A stretch of 64,000 nucleotides of DNA from Flagellimonas amoyensis (GCF_003058265.1 NZ_QBUK01000013.1:62001-126000); one strand, 5' to 3'. Counted from the stretch's first letter, positions 25,854-34,691 are shown. Program-made: numbers and translations. Notes: generated from the letters alone by a model not told the origin.

Positions 25854-25883
25854 AATCCCTTTTTTCGAAAAGGGATTTTTTTT
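25854..25883 (+). terminator. strong terminator after the small peptide gene
   Basis: AATCCCTTTT (25854-25863) pairs with AAAAGGGATT (25868-25877) around a TTCG tetraloop, followed by a run of T residues to 25883. It closes the 44-residue peptide gene and isolates it from the membrane protein gene at 25915. Confidence 0.9.
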
Positions 25884-25914
25884 ACAATAAATTCAGGCTT
25901 TTCCAGTTATCAAC

Positions 25915-26460
25915 ATGATGAATGAGAAGTCTACAGTCAGAAAACGCTTTATAATTGAAGGAGTTTTGGCATTGTTTATTGCTATTACCCCTTTGCTGTT
26001 CTATTGCTACAAATACCTTCCCCCAAACGCCACTTCTTGGACATTTTTAGGCATTGAGTTTGGTGAGAATGGATTTCAACTGGTCAGTACCGCATTTTAT
26101 TATTATTTCAGCAAGCTGGTCCCGTTGCTCTTGTTGGTCATTTGGTTCGTAACGTCAAAGAACTGGTGGTACCATGCCATACTCATTCCCATTGCGATGT
26201 ATAGTTTCCAACTTTATAGCGCGTTGAACTTTGCTTCTAAAAAAGTGGATGAAAATGAAATCCTTTATGTGATTGCCGTTACCATGGTCGTGGTCCCTGT
26301 CGTGTATTTCATCAGGTTGAAACTGGTGGACAAACACGTGCACGGCATTGATTTGGATGCCATGGACACCGAACTTCAAATACTGAAGGAAAAAGAGGAA
26401 TTGCGAAAGGAAAGGGAGAAACTCGAACTACGACAAAAGACCCTTTCAAAAAAAATGTAA
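25915..26460 (+). CDS. four-span membrane protein with charged C-terminal helix
   Basis: A 181-residue protein with hydrophobic segments at about residues 14-32, 61-80, 85-103 and 116-133, then a 45-residue highly charged tail (LKEKEELRKEREKLELRQ) that looks like a coiled coil. The start may be the ATG at 25915 or 25918. It is followed by the alanine dehydrogenase gene after 42 bases that include a -7 box. I do not recognise the family and assign no function. Confidence 0.65.
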   Translation: MMNEKSTVRKRFIIEGVLALFIAITPLLFYCYKYLPPNATSWTFLGIEFGENGFQLVSTAFYYYFSKLVPLLLLVIWFVTSKNWWYHAILIPIAMYSFQLYSALNFASKKVDENEILYVIAVTMVVVPVVYFIRLKLVDKHVHGIDLDAMDTELQILKEKEELRKEREKLELRQKTLSKKM

Positions 26461-26470
26461 ATTTGTTAAA

Positions 26471-26478
26471 TACCTTTG
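26471..26478 (+). promoter_or_regulatory. promoter -7 box of ald
   Basis: TACCTTTG matches TAnnTTTG and lies 24 bases before the ald start codon. It would give a 5' leader of about 20 bases. No -33 element at the right distance is clear. Confidence 0.45.
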
Positions 26479-26502
26479 GTATGAAGAACAGATTTACTGC
26501 TT

Positions 26503-27702
26503 ATGAACCAGCCTTCTTCCCCTTTTAGCAAACAGCAATTGCTGCCCCAAGAAGAAACTTTAGAGGTCCTCAAACAAAAGGGCGAACTTTTTATAGGAAT
26601 CCCCAGGGAAAACCAATATCAGGAGAAAAGGGTCTGCCTTACCCCCGATGCCGTAAATGCCATCACGGCACATGGACATCGGGTGCTCATGGAATCAGGG
26701 GCCGGGGATGGTGCCAATTTTTCGGACATCGACTACACCAATGCCGGAGCAGAGATCACAAGGGATGTGAAAAAAGTATTTTCGTGCCCCATCCTCCTAA
26801 AAGTGGAGCCTCCTACCCTGTCGGAAATCGATTTGATGAACCCCCAGACCATCATCATTTCTGCCCTCCAGATAAAGACCCAACGAAAAGAATATTTTGA
26901 AGTGCTGGCCAAAAAAAGGCTTACGGCAATCGCCTTTGAATTTATCAAGGACGACGATGGAAACTATCCCGCCGTGCGTTCCCTGAGCGAGATTGCGGGT
27001 ATTTCCTCCATCCTCATTGCCTCGGAATTGATGGCCGCCACTGGCAAGGGCAATGGGTTGATGTTCGGGAACATCAGCGGTGTGCCTCCTGTGGAAGTGG
27101 TGATCATTGGCGCAGGGACTGTTGGGGAGTTTGCGGCACGGTCGGCTTTGGGTCTTGGCGCCAACATTAAGGTGTTCGACAATTCCATCAGCAAGCTGCG
27201 AAACCTACAGACCAACCTGAACCGAACTGTCTATACCTCCACCATCCAGCCCAAGAACCTGATAAAGTCCTTGAAGCGCTGTGATGTGGCCATTGGCGCT
27301 ACACGAGGCAAGGACCGCTCCCCGATCGTAGTGGGCAAATCCATGGTGGAGAACATGAAAAAAGGCGCGGTGATCATTGATGTGAGCATAGATATGGGCG
27401 GGTGCTTTGAAACCTCGGAAGTGACCACGCACACCAAGCCCACTTTTGAAAAATACGGGGTCATCCATTACGGGGTGCCCAATATACCGTCCCGTTATCC
27501 ACGGACCTCTTCCATATCCATTAGCAATATTTTTACACCTTACCTGCTCAAAATTGGCGAAGATGGCGGCTTGGAACATTCGCTACGGTTCGATAAGGGC
27601 CTTCGCAGTGGCCTTTATATGTACCACGGCATCCTGACCAACAAATCGGTGGGTGAATGGTTTGGGCTGAGCTATAACGATATTAACTTTCTTATTTTTT
27701 AA
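26503..27702 (+). CDS. ald: alanine dehydrogenase
   Basis: A 399-residue enzyme of the alanine dehydrogenase / transhydrogenase alpha family. It reversibly deaminates alanine to pyruvate with NAD. The N-terminal part has FIGIPRENQYQEKRVCLTP, the cofactor fold has VVIIGAGTVGEFAARSAL, and later IDVSIDMGGCFETSE is characteristic. It is longer at the N-terminus than the usual 370 residues by about 30 residues. The 124-residue membrane protein gene follows closely. Confidence 0.9.
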   Translation: MNQPSSPFSKQQLLPQEETLEVLKQKGELFIGIPRENQYQEKRVCLTPDAVNAITAHGHRVLMESGAGDGANFSDIDYTNAGAEITRDVKKVFSCPILLKVEPPTLSEIDLMNPQTIIISALQIKTQRKEYFEVLAKKRLTAIAFEFIKDDDGNYPAVRSLSEIAGISSILIASELMAATGKGNGLMFGNISGVPPVEVVIIGAGTVGEFAARSALGLGANIKVFDNSISKLRNLQTNLNRTVYTSTIQPKNLIKSLKRCDVAIGATRGKDRSPIVVGKSMVENMKKGAVIIDVSIDMGGCFETSEVTTHTKPTFEKYGVIHYGVPNIPSRYPRTSSISISNIFTPYLLKIGEDGGLEHSLRFDKGLRSGLYMYHGILTNKSVGEWFGLSYNDINFLIF

Positions 27703-27708
27703 ACACGC

Positions 27709-28083
27709 ATGGGATTTTTAAGGCGATTGGGATGGTACTTGGTAGGACTCTCCATTGGAATTGTATTTTTGGTGTTCTTCTTGAAGAAAAAATCCGGGGG
27801 AGAAGGCATGGACTTCTGTTATTTTCCCAATTGCAGGGTATTGAAGGACATGCGCTCCAAACCCATCTCCTTTGGAGATGCCGTTCCAGAAGCATATAGG
27901 GACACCCTGATGGTCAAATCCATTTTGGCCGATGGGAATGTGGATTTTAGGAAAAGTGACACCAAGGCAGAACCCTGTAAGGTCTACTATGTTTCAAAAA
28001 AGATTGCGGACCGGAATATGGAACTGCAGATCAGAAACTGTCAAGAAGGACTGATCATTCAAAATACAGCCCTATTGGACTAA
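27709..28083 (+). CDS. membrane-anchored DUF4258-like protein
   Basis: A 124-residue protein with one N-terminal span (about residues 9-26) and an extracytoplasmic domain containing Cys residues in MDFCYFPNCRVL, EPCKVYYV and RNCQEG. The plan fits DUF4258 proteins of Flavobacteria, but the assignment is from memory. It starts six bases after ald and ends four bases into the convergent proline dehydrogenase gene. The function is unknown. Confidence 0.6.
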   Translation: MGFLRRLGWYLVGLSIGIVFLVFFLKKKSGGEGMDFCYFPNCRVLKDMRSKPISFGDAVPEAYRDTLMVKSILADGNVDFRKSDTKAEPCKVYYVSKKIADRNMELQIRNCQEGLIIQNTALLD

Positions 28084-29252
28084 ACATCCAACTTCCTGCG
28101 CTTCCGTTCTTTTTGCAATAAGGCCAATTCCCTTGAAGTCTGTCCGGCGACCGAGGTGTTTTCCTCTGCCCTTCTGATCAGATAGGGCATTACATCACGC
28201 ACAGGGCCGTAGGGCACATATTTTACCGCATTGTATCCCAATGCGGCGAGATTATAGGTGATGTGGTCACTCATCCCGAAGAGTTGACCAAACCAAACAT
28301 TGCTATCCGAAGGCGCTATGCCCTTCTCCTGCATTTTTGAAATCAATTTGAGACAGCTCTGCTCGTTGTGGGTTCCGGCAAAGAGTACAAACCGGTCCAA
28401 ATTTTCCATCATATAATCAATGGCGGCATCAAAGTTTTCATCCGTCTGCTTTTTGGAGGCACAGATGGGGGTCGGGTATTCTTTCTCCTTGGCCCTGTCG
28501 TTCTCTTTTTCCATATAGGCTCCTCTCACCACTTTGGCTCCTACACAGAATTGTTCCGTAGCGGCAATGTCCCTCAGCTTTTGGATATAACCCAATCGGT
28601 CCCAGCGGTACATTTGGAAGGTATTGAAGACAATGGCTTTTTCTTTGTTGTATTTGCGCATCATTTCCAGCACCAAGTCATCGGCAGCATCCTGCATCCA
28701 ACTTTCTTCCGCATCAATGAGCAAGGAAACGTCCAGGTCATGGGCTTTCTTGCAAACTTTATCAAACCGGTTCACCAACCTGCCCCATTCCGCTTTTTCG
28801 CCATCGGTCAGCACATCCCCGGCACTTACTTTTTCAAACAGTTTGAATCGACCAAAACCGGTAGGCTTGAACACCGCAAAAGGGATGGCATCCTTTTCCT
28901 TGACAAAATCAAGTACTTCCAAGGTCTTTTCCATGGCAAAATCGAACTGGTTGTCCACCTCCTTGCCTTCAGCCGAATAATCGAGAATGGAACAAACCCC
29001 CTTTTCATACATTTTATCAATGATGGGAAGACAATCTTCTTCGTTCACCCCGCCACAAAAATGGTCAAAGACAGTGGCCCGTATCAGACCTTCCACAGGC
29101 AGATGGGCCTTTATGGCAAAGTTGGTCACCGCAGTACCTATACGCACTAGGGGCTCGTTGGCAATCATCTTAAAAAGGAAGTAGGCACGCTCCAATTGGG
29201 AGTCGGTCTTTAGCTCAAAAGCTATTGCGGTATTCTCAAAATTCGGCAACAT
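28080..29252 (-). CDS. proline dehydrogenase
   Basis: A 390-residue FAD enzyme that oxidises proline to pyrroline-5-carboxylate, the first step of proline use. It has the barrel segments AVFKPTGFGRF, LLIDAEESWMQ, FNTFQMYRWD, VVRGAYMEKEN, FAGTHNEQSC and the C-terminal YVPYGPVRDVMPYLIRRAEEN typical of the PRODH domain. It is a stand-alone PRODH, not a PutA fusion. A -7 box at 29275-29282 serves it; it is divergent from aroB. Confidence 0.92.
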   Translation of the reverse strand: MLPNFENTAIAFELKTDSQLERAYFLFKMIANEPLVRIGTAVTNFAIKAHLPVEGLIRATVFDHFCGGVNEEDCLPIIDKMYEKGVCSILDYSAEGKEVDNQFDFAMEKTLEVLDFVKEKDAIPFAVFKPTGFGRFKLFEKVSAGDVLTDGEKAEWGRLVNRFDKVCKKAHDLDVSLLIDAEESWMQDAADDLVLEMMRKYNKEKAIVFNTFQMYRWDRLGYIQKLRDIAATEQFCVGAKVVRGAYMEKENDRAKEKEYPTPICASKKQTDENFDAAIDYMMENLDRFVLFAGTHNEQSCLKLISKMQEKGIAPSDSNVWFGQLFGMSDHITYNLAALGYNAVKYVPYGPVRDVMPYLIRRAEENTSVAGQTSRELALLQKERKRRKLDV

Positions 29253-29274
29253 TATTTGTAATCTATTTAAGATC

Positions 29275-29282
29275 CAAATATA
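29275..29282 (-). promoter_or_regulatory. promoter -7 box of proline dehydrogenase
   Basis: The minus strand reads TATATTTG (TAnnTTTG), 22 bases before the proline dehydrogenase start. Confidence 0.5.
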
Positions 29283-29343
29283 AGTACGGAATCAATAACC
29301 TTTTCTATAAAAATAGTCTTTATTTAGTGGTGAAATTGAAATT

Positions 29344-30399
29344 ATGGAATCGGTCAAATCACAAAGTTACGAAGTACATATCGGGGAGTTGGCGCAAGCG
29401 GCCCTGAACCAACATATTGCCAAAAAGAATTACTCCAAAATATTTCTCTTGGTCGATACCAATACCAAGAAACATTGCCTGCCAGCGTTCAAGGAAATGT
29501 TCACAGCGCCCATTGATTCCATTTTTGAGATTGAACCCGGGGAAGAGAACAAGCACATCCACACTTGTCTTCAGGTCTGGGAATCTCTGTCCAATTTTGA
29601 CGGGGACCGTAGGAGTCTCTTGATCAATCTTGGAGGTGGGGTGCTCACCGATCTTGGTGGGTTTGTGGCCTCCACATTCAAGCGGGGCATTGATTTCATC
29701 AACATTCCCACTACCCTACTTTCCATGGTGGATGCATCCATTGGCGGGAAAAACGGTGTTGACCTTGGTGTCTTGAAGAACCAGGTCGGAGTCATCAACC
29801 AACCCCAAATGGTGCTGGTGTTCCCAGAATTTCTAAAAACACTGGAGAAAAGACAAGTGATCAGCGGGTATGCGGAAATGCTAAAGCATGGACTTATCAG
29901 GGATGCAGCCTACTGGGCCGATTTGAAACAAAAAAGCAACTTTTCGGAAGCTTCCAGCATTCAAAAGTCCATCGCCATCAAGAACGATGTGGTGCTGATA
30001 GACCCTACAGAAAAAGGATTGCGCAAGATCTTGAATTATGGGCACACCTTGGGGCACGCGATTGAATCCTATTGCCTTGAGAATCCCATGAAGAAAACCC
30101 TTCTTCATGGAGAGGCCATCGCTATCGGAATGATCTTGGAGGGTTACATATCCCATGAGCTCAAGGGATTGCCCAAATTGTCATTGGAAGAGATCAAGGA
30201 AACATTTTTGCACTATTTTGAAAAAGTGGACTTCAATGGGGATGATATCGATGCCATATTGAAACTCCTGAAATACGACAAGAAGAATTCCCACGGCGAT
30301 GTCAATTTTGTACTCCTTCAATCCATCGGTGATGCGGTCACGGACATCAAAGTGCCCGAGGAACTCTTCCATAAGGCGTTCGACTACTACGCAGAATGA
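29344..30399 (+). CDS. aroB: 3-dehydroquinate synthase
   Basis: Second step of the shikimate pathway: converts DAHP to 3-dehydroquinate. The 351-residue NAD- and metal-dependent enzyme shows INLGGGVLTDLGGFVASTFKRG for NAD binding, SMVDASIGGKNGVD, and the metal ligands in YAEMLKHG, GHTLGHAIE and LLHGEAIAIGM. It stands alone between proline dehydrogenase and a DinB gene. Confidence 0.96.
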   Translation: MESVKSQSYEVHIGELAQAALNQHIAKKNYSKIFLLVDTNTKKHCLPAFKEMFTAPIDSIFEIEPGEENKHIHTCLQVWESLSNFDGDRRSLLINLGGGVLTDLGGFVASTFKRGIDFINIPTTLLSMVDASIGGKNGVDLGVLKNQVGVINQPQMVLVFPEFLKTLEKRQVISGYAEMLKHGLIRDAAYWADLKQKSNFSEASSIQKSIAIKNDVVLIDPTEKGLRKILNYGHTLGHAIESYCLENPMKKTLLHGEAIAIGMILEGYISHELKGLPKLSLEEIKETFLHYFEKVDFNGDDIDAILKLLKYDKKNSHGDVNFVLLQSIGDAVTDIKVPEELFHKAFDYYAE

Positions 30400-30418
30400 T
30401 GGATAACACGTCCTGATC

Positions 30419-30934
30419 TTACAAGTAGCGCTCCTTTATGATCCGGACATGGTGTGCCTGATGGCCACTGATGATGAATCCCATTGCCCTGACACTCATA
30501 GGGGACCCACTGGCAACCCCTTTCCGCTTGAGCGCCTCATCATCAAAAGACTTGAAAAGGGTGATGGTGGAATCCCGAACGGCCCTGTATTCAGCCATCA
30601 AATCCTGAACGGTCCTGGAACCGGCATTGGAATAAGGTACATACAGATCTTGATCGAATCCAGGCAAATCAACCTTGTCGTTTCGGGCAAAGCGGAGCGC
30701 CCGGTACTGAAAGATCCTTTCAGTGTCTATCATATGTACCAAGGCTTCAGCCAAGGACCATTTTTCTTCGGCGTAGGCAAAAGAGAGCTTACTTTCTGGT
30801 ATTTTCTCCAAAAGGGACAAAAAACCCTCCTTACCTACCAACAAAGCATCCATTAGGGAAACCTCTCCCAATGCCATGATGTAGGTATGGTAATACGGAT
30901 TATAATCAGAAGTGGGCAACTCTGAAAGAAACAT
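30419..30934 (-). CDS. DinB superfamily protein
   Basis: A 171-residue DinB/YfiT four-helix-bundle protein. Likely metal-site histidines occur in ALVHMIDTE and in ISGHQAHHVRIIKERYL at the C-terminus, an intact triad pattern. The family includes bacillithiol or mycothiol-linked transferases and many uncharacterised members. It follows the Lrp-type gene by 18 bases on the same strand. It is not closely similar to the DinB protein in the his operon. Confidence 0.8.
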   Translation of the reverse strand: MFLSELPTSDYNPYYHTYIMALGEVSLMDALLVGKEGFLSLLEKIPESKLSFAYAEEKWSLAEALVHMIDTERIFQYRALRFARNDKVDLPGFDQDLYVPYSNAGSRTVQDLMAEYRAVRDSTITLFKSFDDEALKRKGVASGSPMSVRAMGFIISGHQAHHVRIIKERYL

Positions 30935-30952
30935 GGTCCTTTGGCAAGTAGA

Positions 30953-31432
30953 TTACATCTCGTTGAAGATGGTGTGCATCAAACGTTTTTTATCGTTGAT
31001 GCTCTCTTCCAACGAAATCATGGTTTCCGTTCTGCTGATACCGTCAATGTCATCGATCTTGAAGATGATGTTCTTGGCATGGGTGGTATCCTTGGCCCTG
31101 ATCTTGCAGAAAATATTGAATTTTCCTGTGGTGATATGTGCAACGGTTACGTAGGGAATCTGATTGAGTCTTTCCAACACAAATTTCGTCTGGTGGGTCT
31201 TCTCTAGAAAAATGCCCACATACGCTATAAAGGAATAGCCCAGTTTCACATAGTCCAGGGTTAGCGAAGAGCCTCGGATGATTCCTGCTTCTTCCATTTT
31301 TTTGACCCTGACGTGGACCGTACCTGCTGAAATCAACAATTTCTTGGCAATATCAGTAAAGGGTGTACGGGTGTTGTCTATCAACATGTCCAATATCTGG
31401 TGGTCGACTTCGTCTAGCTTAACTTTGTTCAT
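30953..31432 (-). CDS. Lrp/AsnC-family transcriptional regulator
   Basis: A 159-residue regulator: winged helix-turn-helix at about residues 6-55 (DHQILDMLIDN, DIAKKLLISAGTVHVRVKKMEE) and a C-terminal RAM domain that binds amino acids and forms octamers. The start MNKVKLDEV is chosen from the family's length; an open frame extends upstream to 31609 but without coding character. Its neighbours (alanine and proline dehydrogenases within 3 kb) make amino acid control plausible, but no target is proven. Probably cotranscribed with the DinB gene. Confidence 0.9.
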   Translation of the reverse strand: MNKVKLDEVDHQILDMLIDNTRTPFTDIAKKLLISAGTVHVRVKKMEEAGIIRGSSLTLDYVKLGYSFIAYVGIFLEKTHQTKFVLERLNQIPYVTVAHITTGKFNIFCKIRAKDTTHAKNIIFKIDDIDGISRTETMISLEESINDKKRLMHTIFNEM

Positions 31433-31449
31433 TATCTTGAAATTTTCAG

Positions 31450-31457
31450 CAAAATTA
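31450..31457 (-). promoter_or_regulatory. promoter -7 box of the Lrp-type gene
   Basis: The minus strand reads TAATTTTG (TAnnTTTG), 17 bases before the Lrp-type start. It supports the 31432 start over longer alternatives. Confidence 0.45.
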
Positions 31458-31532
31458 ATGAAATGAGGAAATTTACGTAATAAAAATGGTGCTTTTTTAA
31501 ATAAAATGCAAGAATGCTCGATGAATAGTTGC

Positions 31533-32636
31533 TTATTTCTTGGTTTGGAGCAGTAAATTAACAATTTTGGTGTCCGAAATTCCTGTAGCAAAATCCTTGG
31601 AATCAACACATTCTAGGGTTTTGTGTCCGTAAAACCCTTCAAGCGGCCCGCTTTCAACAATTTCGGGTTCAAAAATGATTTTTTTCCCTTCCAACACTTC
31701 TTTATAGCGAATTCCGACCAATTCACCGTCAAATTCCGGGTTCAGGATGCCAGCATTCTTCACCAGAACATCAAAGAAAAGTTTATCATTCTCCGGGATT
31801 TTGAAATAATCTTCGGAACTGAAATGTTCTATTTGGTCCAAAGCAATGGTTCGCAATGCCTCGACGAGGGCGTGAAAAATATATTCCCGGGTTCTTTCCC
31901 TTTCATAATCCCCGGGAAAATGTCCGGACTCGAACAGAATAGTTGGTGTGCCTGTCATCTGGAAGGCGTCGCCCACACAGTTGTCGTTAAACCCGTCATC
32001 GTACCTTCCCACCTGCCCTGGAATGAGCTTTTGGAGCAAGGTGTCCATGGACACAATGATCTTCATGGCCGTCTCACGCGTAGGGGTCACATCCCGAGCT
32101 TCATTGCTGGCAGGGGACAAAAAGGAAACTGTGGCAGGCTTGTCCGTGGTACCTGCACTGAAAAGGGTTCGTTGATCGTGTAGATTGAAACAAAAATCAG
32201 GTTGGAACTCCTCAAAGAGTTGTCGCAATGCCACACTTTCGGGTTGGGTGAGCATCTTGGCGTCCCTATTAAGGTCAACATCGTTCTTATTTACTCGGGT
32301 GTACGCCTTGGCACCATCCGGATTGAGCATGGGGACAATCATCAGTGTACAGCGCTCCAATATCTGTTCAGCGATAGGGTCCTTGGATTGTAGGTAATTG
32401 ACCAAGTCCCAAACCGCTTTTGTGGTCGTGGATTCATTCCCGTGCATTTGGGACCACATCAAAACCTTTTTGCTGCCATTTCCCATAGTGAATGCATAAA
32501 GGGTTTTTCCGGCCACGGAGTTTCCAATTTCCCTTAAAGGAAGGGGTAATTTGGAAAAACAGGTTTCTTCCAACATTTCTTGGGTAATGTACCTATCGCT
32601 TATCGATAGCTCTTTATATACTGAATGATCAATCAC
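31533..32636 (-). CDS. M14-family zinc carboxypeptidase
   Basis: A 367-residue peptidase. Zinc ligands are in MHGNEST (HxxE) near residue 65 and in NLHDQRTLF; the catalytic Glu is in LFESGHFPGDY. There is no signal peptide, so it should act in the cytoplasm, possibly on murein or other peptides; the substrate is unknown. Its promoter (32656-32663) overlaps a CAATTG palindrome cluster, so its expression may be controlled. Confidence 0.88.
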   Translation of the reverse strand: MIDHSVYKELSISDRYITQEMLEETCFSKLPLPLREIGNSVAGKTLYAFTMGNGSKKVLMWSQMHGNESTTTKAVWDLVNYLQSKDPIAEQILERCTLMIVPMLNPDGAKAYTRVNKNDVDLNRDAKMLTQPESVALRQLFEEFQPDFCFNLHDQRTLFSAGTTDKPATVSFLSPASNEARDVTPTRETAMKIIVSMDTLLQKLIPGQVGRYDDGFNDNCVGDAFQMTGTPTILFESGHFPGDYERERTREYIFHALVEALRTIALDQIEHFSSEDYFKIPENDKLFFDVLVKNAGILNPEFDGELVGIRYKEVLEGKKIIFEPEIVESGPLEGFYGHKTLECVDSKDFATGISDTKIVNLLLQTKK

Positions 32637-32916
32637 TACTTGTGTTATTTGTCCACAAAAATAACCATGTATTATTTTACAATTGTAATTATTAGATGTT
32701 GCAAAAGTTTACAATTGTGTGTCAATTGAGGAGTGAAATCTATAATTCGGGCACATTTGTAAATTATTTAAATGGTTATTCATTTAATGAATTAAATATC
32801 AGTAGTATAAGTTGGCTTATGTGATGTATTTATTTGAATTATTGAAAATAAATCAAGGATTCTCTTCTCGCTTTTGAAATCTGGTTTGTACATTTGAAGA
32901 ATGAAAATTTACATTT
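32637..32916. promoter_or_regulatory. AT-rich divergent control region with CAATTG palindromes
   Basis: 280 bases without a gene. On the minus strand TATTTTTG (32663-32656) is a -7 box for the M14 gene. TTACAATTGTAA (32677-32688) is a perfect 12-bp palindrome where the -33 element should be; a partial copy TTACAATTGT lies at 32709-32718 and CAATTG again at 32723-32728, about three and one helical turns apart. On the plus strand two TACATTTG boxes (32889-32896, 32910-32917) precede the XRE gene. The palindromes look like operator sites; the protein that binds them is unknown. Confidence 0.5.
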
Positions 32917-33312
32917 GTGGATGAGGAAATAATTTCCCGGATTCAGGCTGTGATCGCCCACTATGGCTTGTCGGTCTCTGCTTTTGCTGATGAGATCGGA
33001 GTGCAACGTTCCAGCATTTCACACTTGCTCAGCGGCAGGAACAAGCCTAGTTTGGATTTTGTGATGAAACTGGTCGGTGCCTACCCCGAGGTAAACCTGT
33101 ATTGGCTATTAAAGGGCGAGGGCAGCTTTCCTGAAAGTACTTCAGTAAAACCGGAAAGCAATCAAATGGTCTTCCCTAAGGAAAAAGTGGCTGATCAGCC
33201 GGTTGAAGTTCCACCACCAGCTAAGAAGGAAATCACCCCTAATGCGCCCCATCGCGTTGTGCTGTTGTTTGAGGACGGGACATTTCAAACCTATCGGGAC
33301 AAAAAAGATTGA
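32917..33312 (+). CDS. XRE-family helix-turn-helix transcriptional regulator
   Basis: A 131-residue protein with a Cro/CI-type helix-turn-helix in the first 65 residues (GLSVSAFADEIGVQRSSISHLLSGRNKPS) and a Pro/Lys-rich, likely disordered tail with no sensor domain. The predicted start is GTG at 32917; the second of two -7-like boxes overlaps it, so the first (32889-32896) is the probable promoter. The CAATTG palindromes upstream are candidate operators but this is a guess. It is followed by a lipoprotein gene after 31 bases. Confidence 0.8.
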   Translation: MDEEIISRIQAVIAHYGLSVSAFADEIGVQRSSISHLLSGRNKPSLDFVMKLVGAYPEVNLYWLLKGEGSFPESTSVKPESNQMVFPKEKVADQPVEVPPPAKKEITPNAPHRVVLLFEDGTFQTYRDKKD

Positions 33313-33343
33313 CCCGTTCGAGTTCTTTCCGTTTCTTTGTGTT

Positions 33344-33721
33344 ATGGTAAAATATTTCTTTTCTGGACTCGTCCTGACCTTCTTTTTAGCTTGCGGAGAA
33401 GCTCCCCAGCGCAACTGTACCGATTTTAAAACAGGCACGTTCACCTTTACCGCCACCATCAACGGGGAGGAAAAAACGACCACTTTTCATAGGACCATGG
33501 ATATTGAAGTGGATGAGTTTGAAGGAAAAAAGGACTCATCTTCCATCCGATGGATCAACGATTGCGAGTATGTCCTGAAGAATTTGAACCCAAAGAACAA
33601 GGCGGAGGAAAAATCCATCCACATCAAAATCTTGAGCACCACAGAGTCTTCCTATACTTTTGAATACGGTGTTGTTGGGGACACAAAAAAATTCAAGGGC
33701 ACGGCCCACAAAACCCAATAA
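33344..33721 (+). CDS. small lipoprotein, function unknown
   Basis: A 125-residue protein starting MVKYFFSGLVLTFFLACGEA, with a lipobox (FLAC) after a type II signal peptide. The mature part is beta-rich with NCTDFKTGTFTFTATING and later CEYVLKNLNP, a pattern seen in small Flavobacterial DNA-topoisomerase-linked lipoproteins, but I cannot name the family. The start follows the signal peptide; a longer frame back to 33203 would overlap the XRE gene. Confidence 0.75.
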   Translation: MVKYFFSGLVLTFFLACGEAPQRNCTDFKTGTFTFTATINGEEKTTTFHRTMDIEVDEFEGKKDSSSIRWINDCEYVLKNLNPKNKAEEKSIHIKILSTTESSYTFEYGVVGDTKKFKGTAHKTQ

Positions 33722-33734
33722 GGTTTAAATGGAT

Positions 33735-34691
33735 CTAATTTGGCCGCTGGAACAAAAGTTCAGGGTTGGCTTCTTTGTGCTTTTTGCACATCCGTTGTTG
33801 CTGTTTCACGGTGAGGGTGCTGCCATCATGGCTCCAGCCCGGAGGGCCAAAAATGTACATGAATTTATGGGATAGCTTGTCCACTTTCTTCACATCGTTC
33901 CAGATATCCTTGAATTCATGGGTCAAGATGACCACGGGATTGTAGGAGTCAGGGGAATGGATCACGCCATATTTCACATCGATATCGTCATCCAGTTCTT
34001 TCCACGTACCGAACATCTTGTCAAAAATACTGAGGAACCCACCGTGGTTTTTGTCCAGGTATTCCACATTTTGGGCATGGTGAACCTGATGCATGGTGTG
34101 TGTGTTCATGAACTTTTCCAAAAAGCCCAATTTGGGCACGTAGACGGAATGTAGCTGGAACTGCCACAAGGCTTCGATACCCAAACAGACCACTACCATT
34201 TCCGGTGGGAAGCCGATAGCAGGCAGCCATGCATAGAAAAAAGGTTTGTAGAGAATGGTGAACCATCCGTTCCGAACGGCGGTCCCTAAATTGAAGTTGT
34301 CAGAGGAATGGTGTACGATGTGCGCCGCCCAGAGAATCCTGATCTCGTGATTGGCCCTGTGGAACCAATAATAAGTGAAATCATCGGCCAGTTGGCAGAT
34401 GATCCAAATATACCAGACATAACCAAAGGATTCGTAACCCAAAAAATTGGTCCTGACCCCATTCACCATAGGATTGCAGAGTTCGTAAACCCCTTCGAAC
34501 AGGACTATGGCGAAGGCCACTTTGAAGAGCGGGCCCAAAATGGCGGACCCTACTCCCATGAAACCACTGGCGGCCAAATCTTTCCAATTGTAAATGTGAT
34601 CGTCCCCATGCGCCTTGCTATATGTCAATTCCAGTAAAATAAAGGCAATAAAAACGGGTACGCCGTAAACCAGCGGGTTAGTGAAGTCCAT
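33735..34691 (-). CDS. sterol desaturase / fatty acid hydroxylase family membrane protein
   Basis: A 318-residue integral membrane di-iron enzyme. The eight-His motif is visible as HRANH, HIVHH, and HTMHQVHH, then NHGGFLSIFD. Multiple membrane segments lie in the first 120 residues and again near 150-190. Family members hydroxylate or desaturate lipids (sterols, fatty acids, carotenoids). The substrate is not evident here. It lies 68 bases after parC on the same strand. Confidence 0.9.
   Translation of the reverse strand: MDFTNPLVYGVPVFIAFILLELTYSKAHGDDHIYNWKDLAASGFMGVGSAILGPLFKVAFAIVLFEGVYELCNPMVNGVRTNFLGYESFGYVWYIWIICQLADDFTYYWFHRANHEIRILWAAHIVHHSSDNFNLGTAVRNGWFTILYKPFFYAWLPAIGFPPEMVVVCLGIEALWQFQLHSVYVPKLGFLEKFMNTHTMHQVHHAQNVEYLDKNHGGFLSIFDKMFGTWKELDDDIDVKYGVIHSPDSYNPVVILTHEFKDIWNDVKKVDKLSHKFMYIFGPPGWSHDGSTLTVKQQQRMCKKHKEANPELLFQRPN

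Noticed and set aside
28368-29150. Long open frame opposite proline dehydrogenase (about 260 residues, plus strand)
   Set aside because: Low-complexity His/Phe-rich translation with no domain character; it lies fully antisense to a well-supported enzyme gene.
32901-32924. Mini-frame MKIYICG just before the XRE gene
   Set aside because: Only seven residues and no conserved feature; probably chance within the promoter region.
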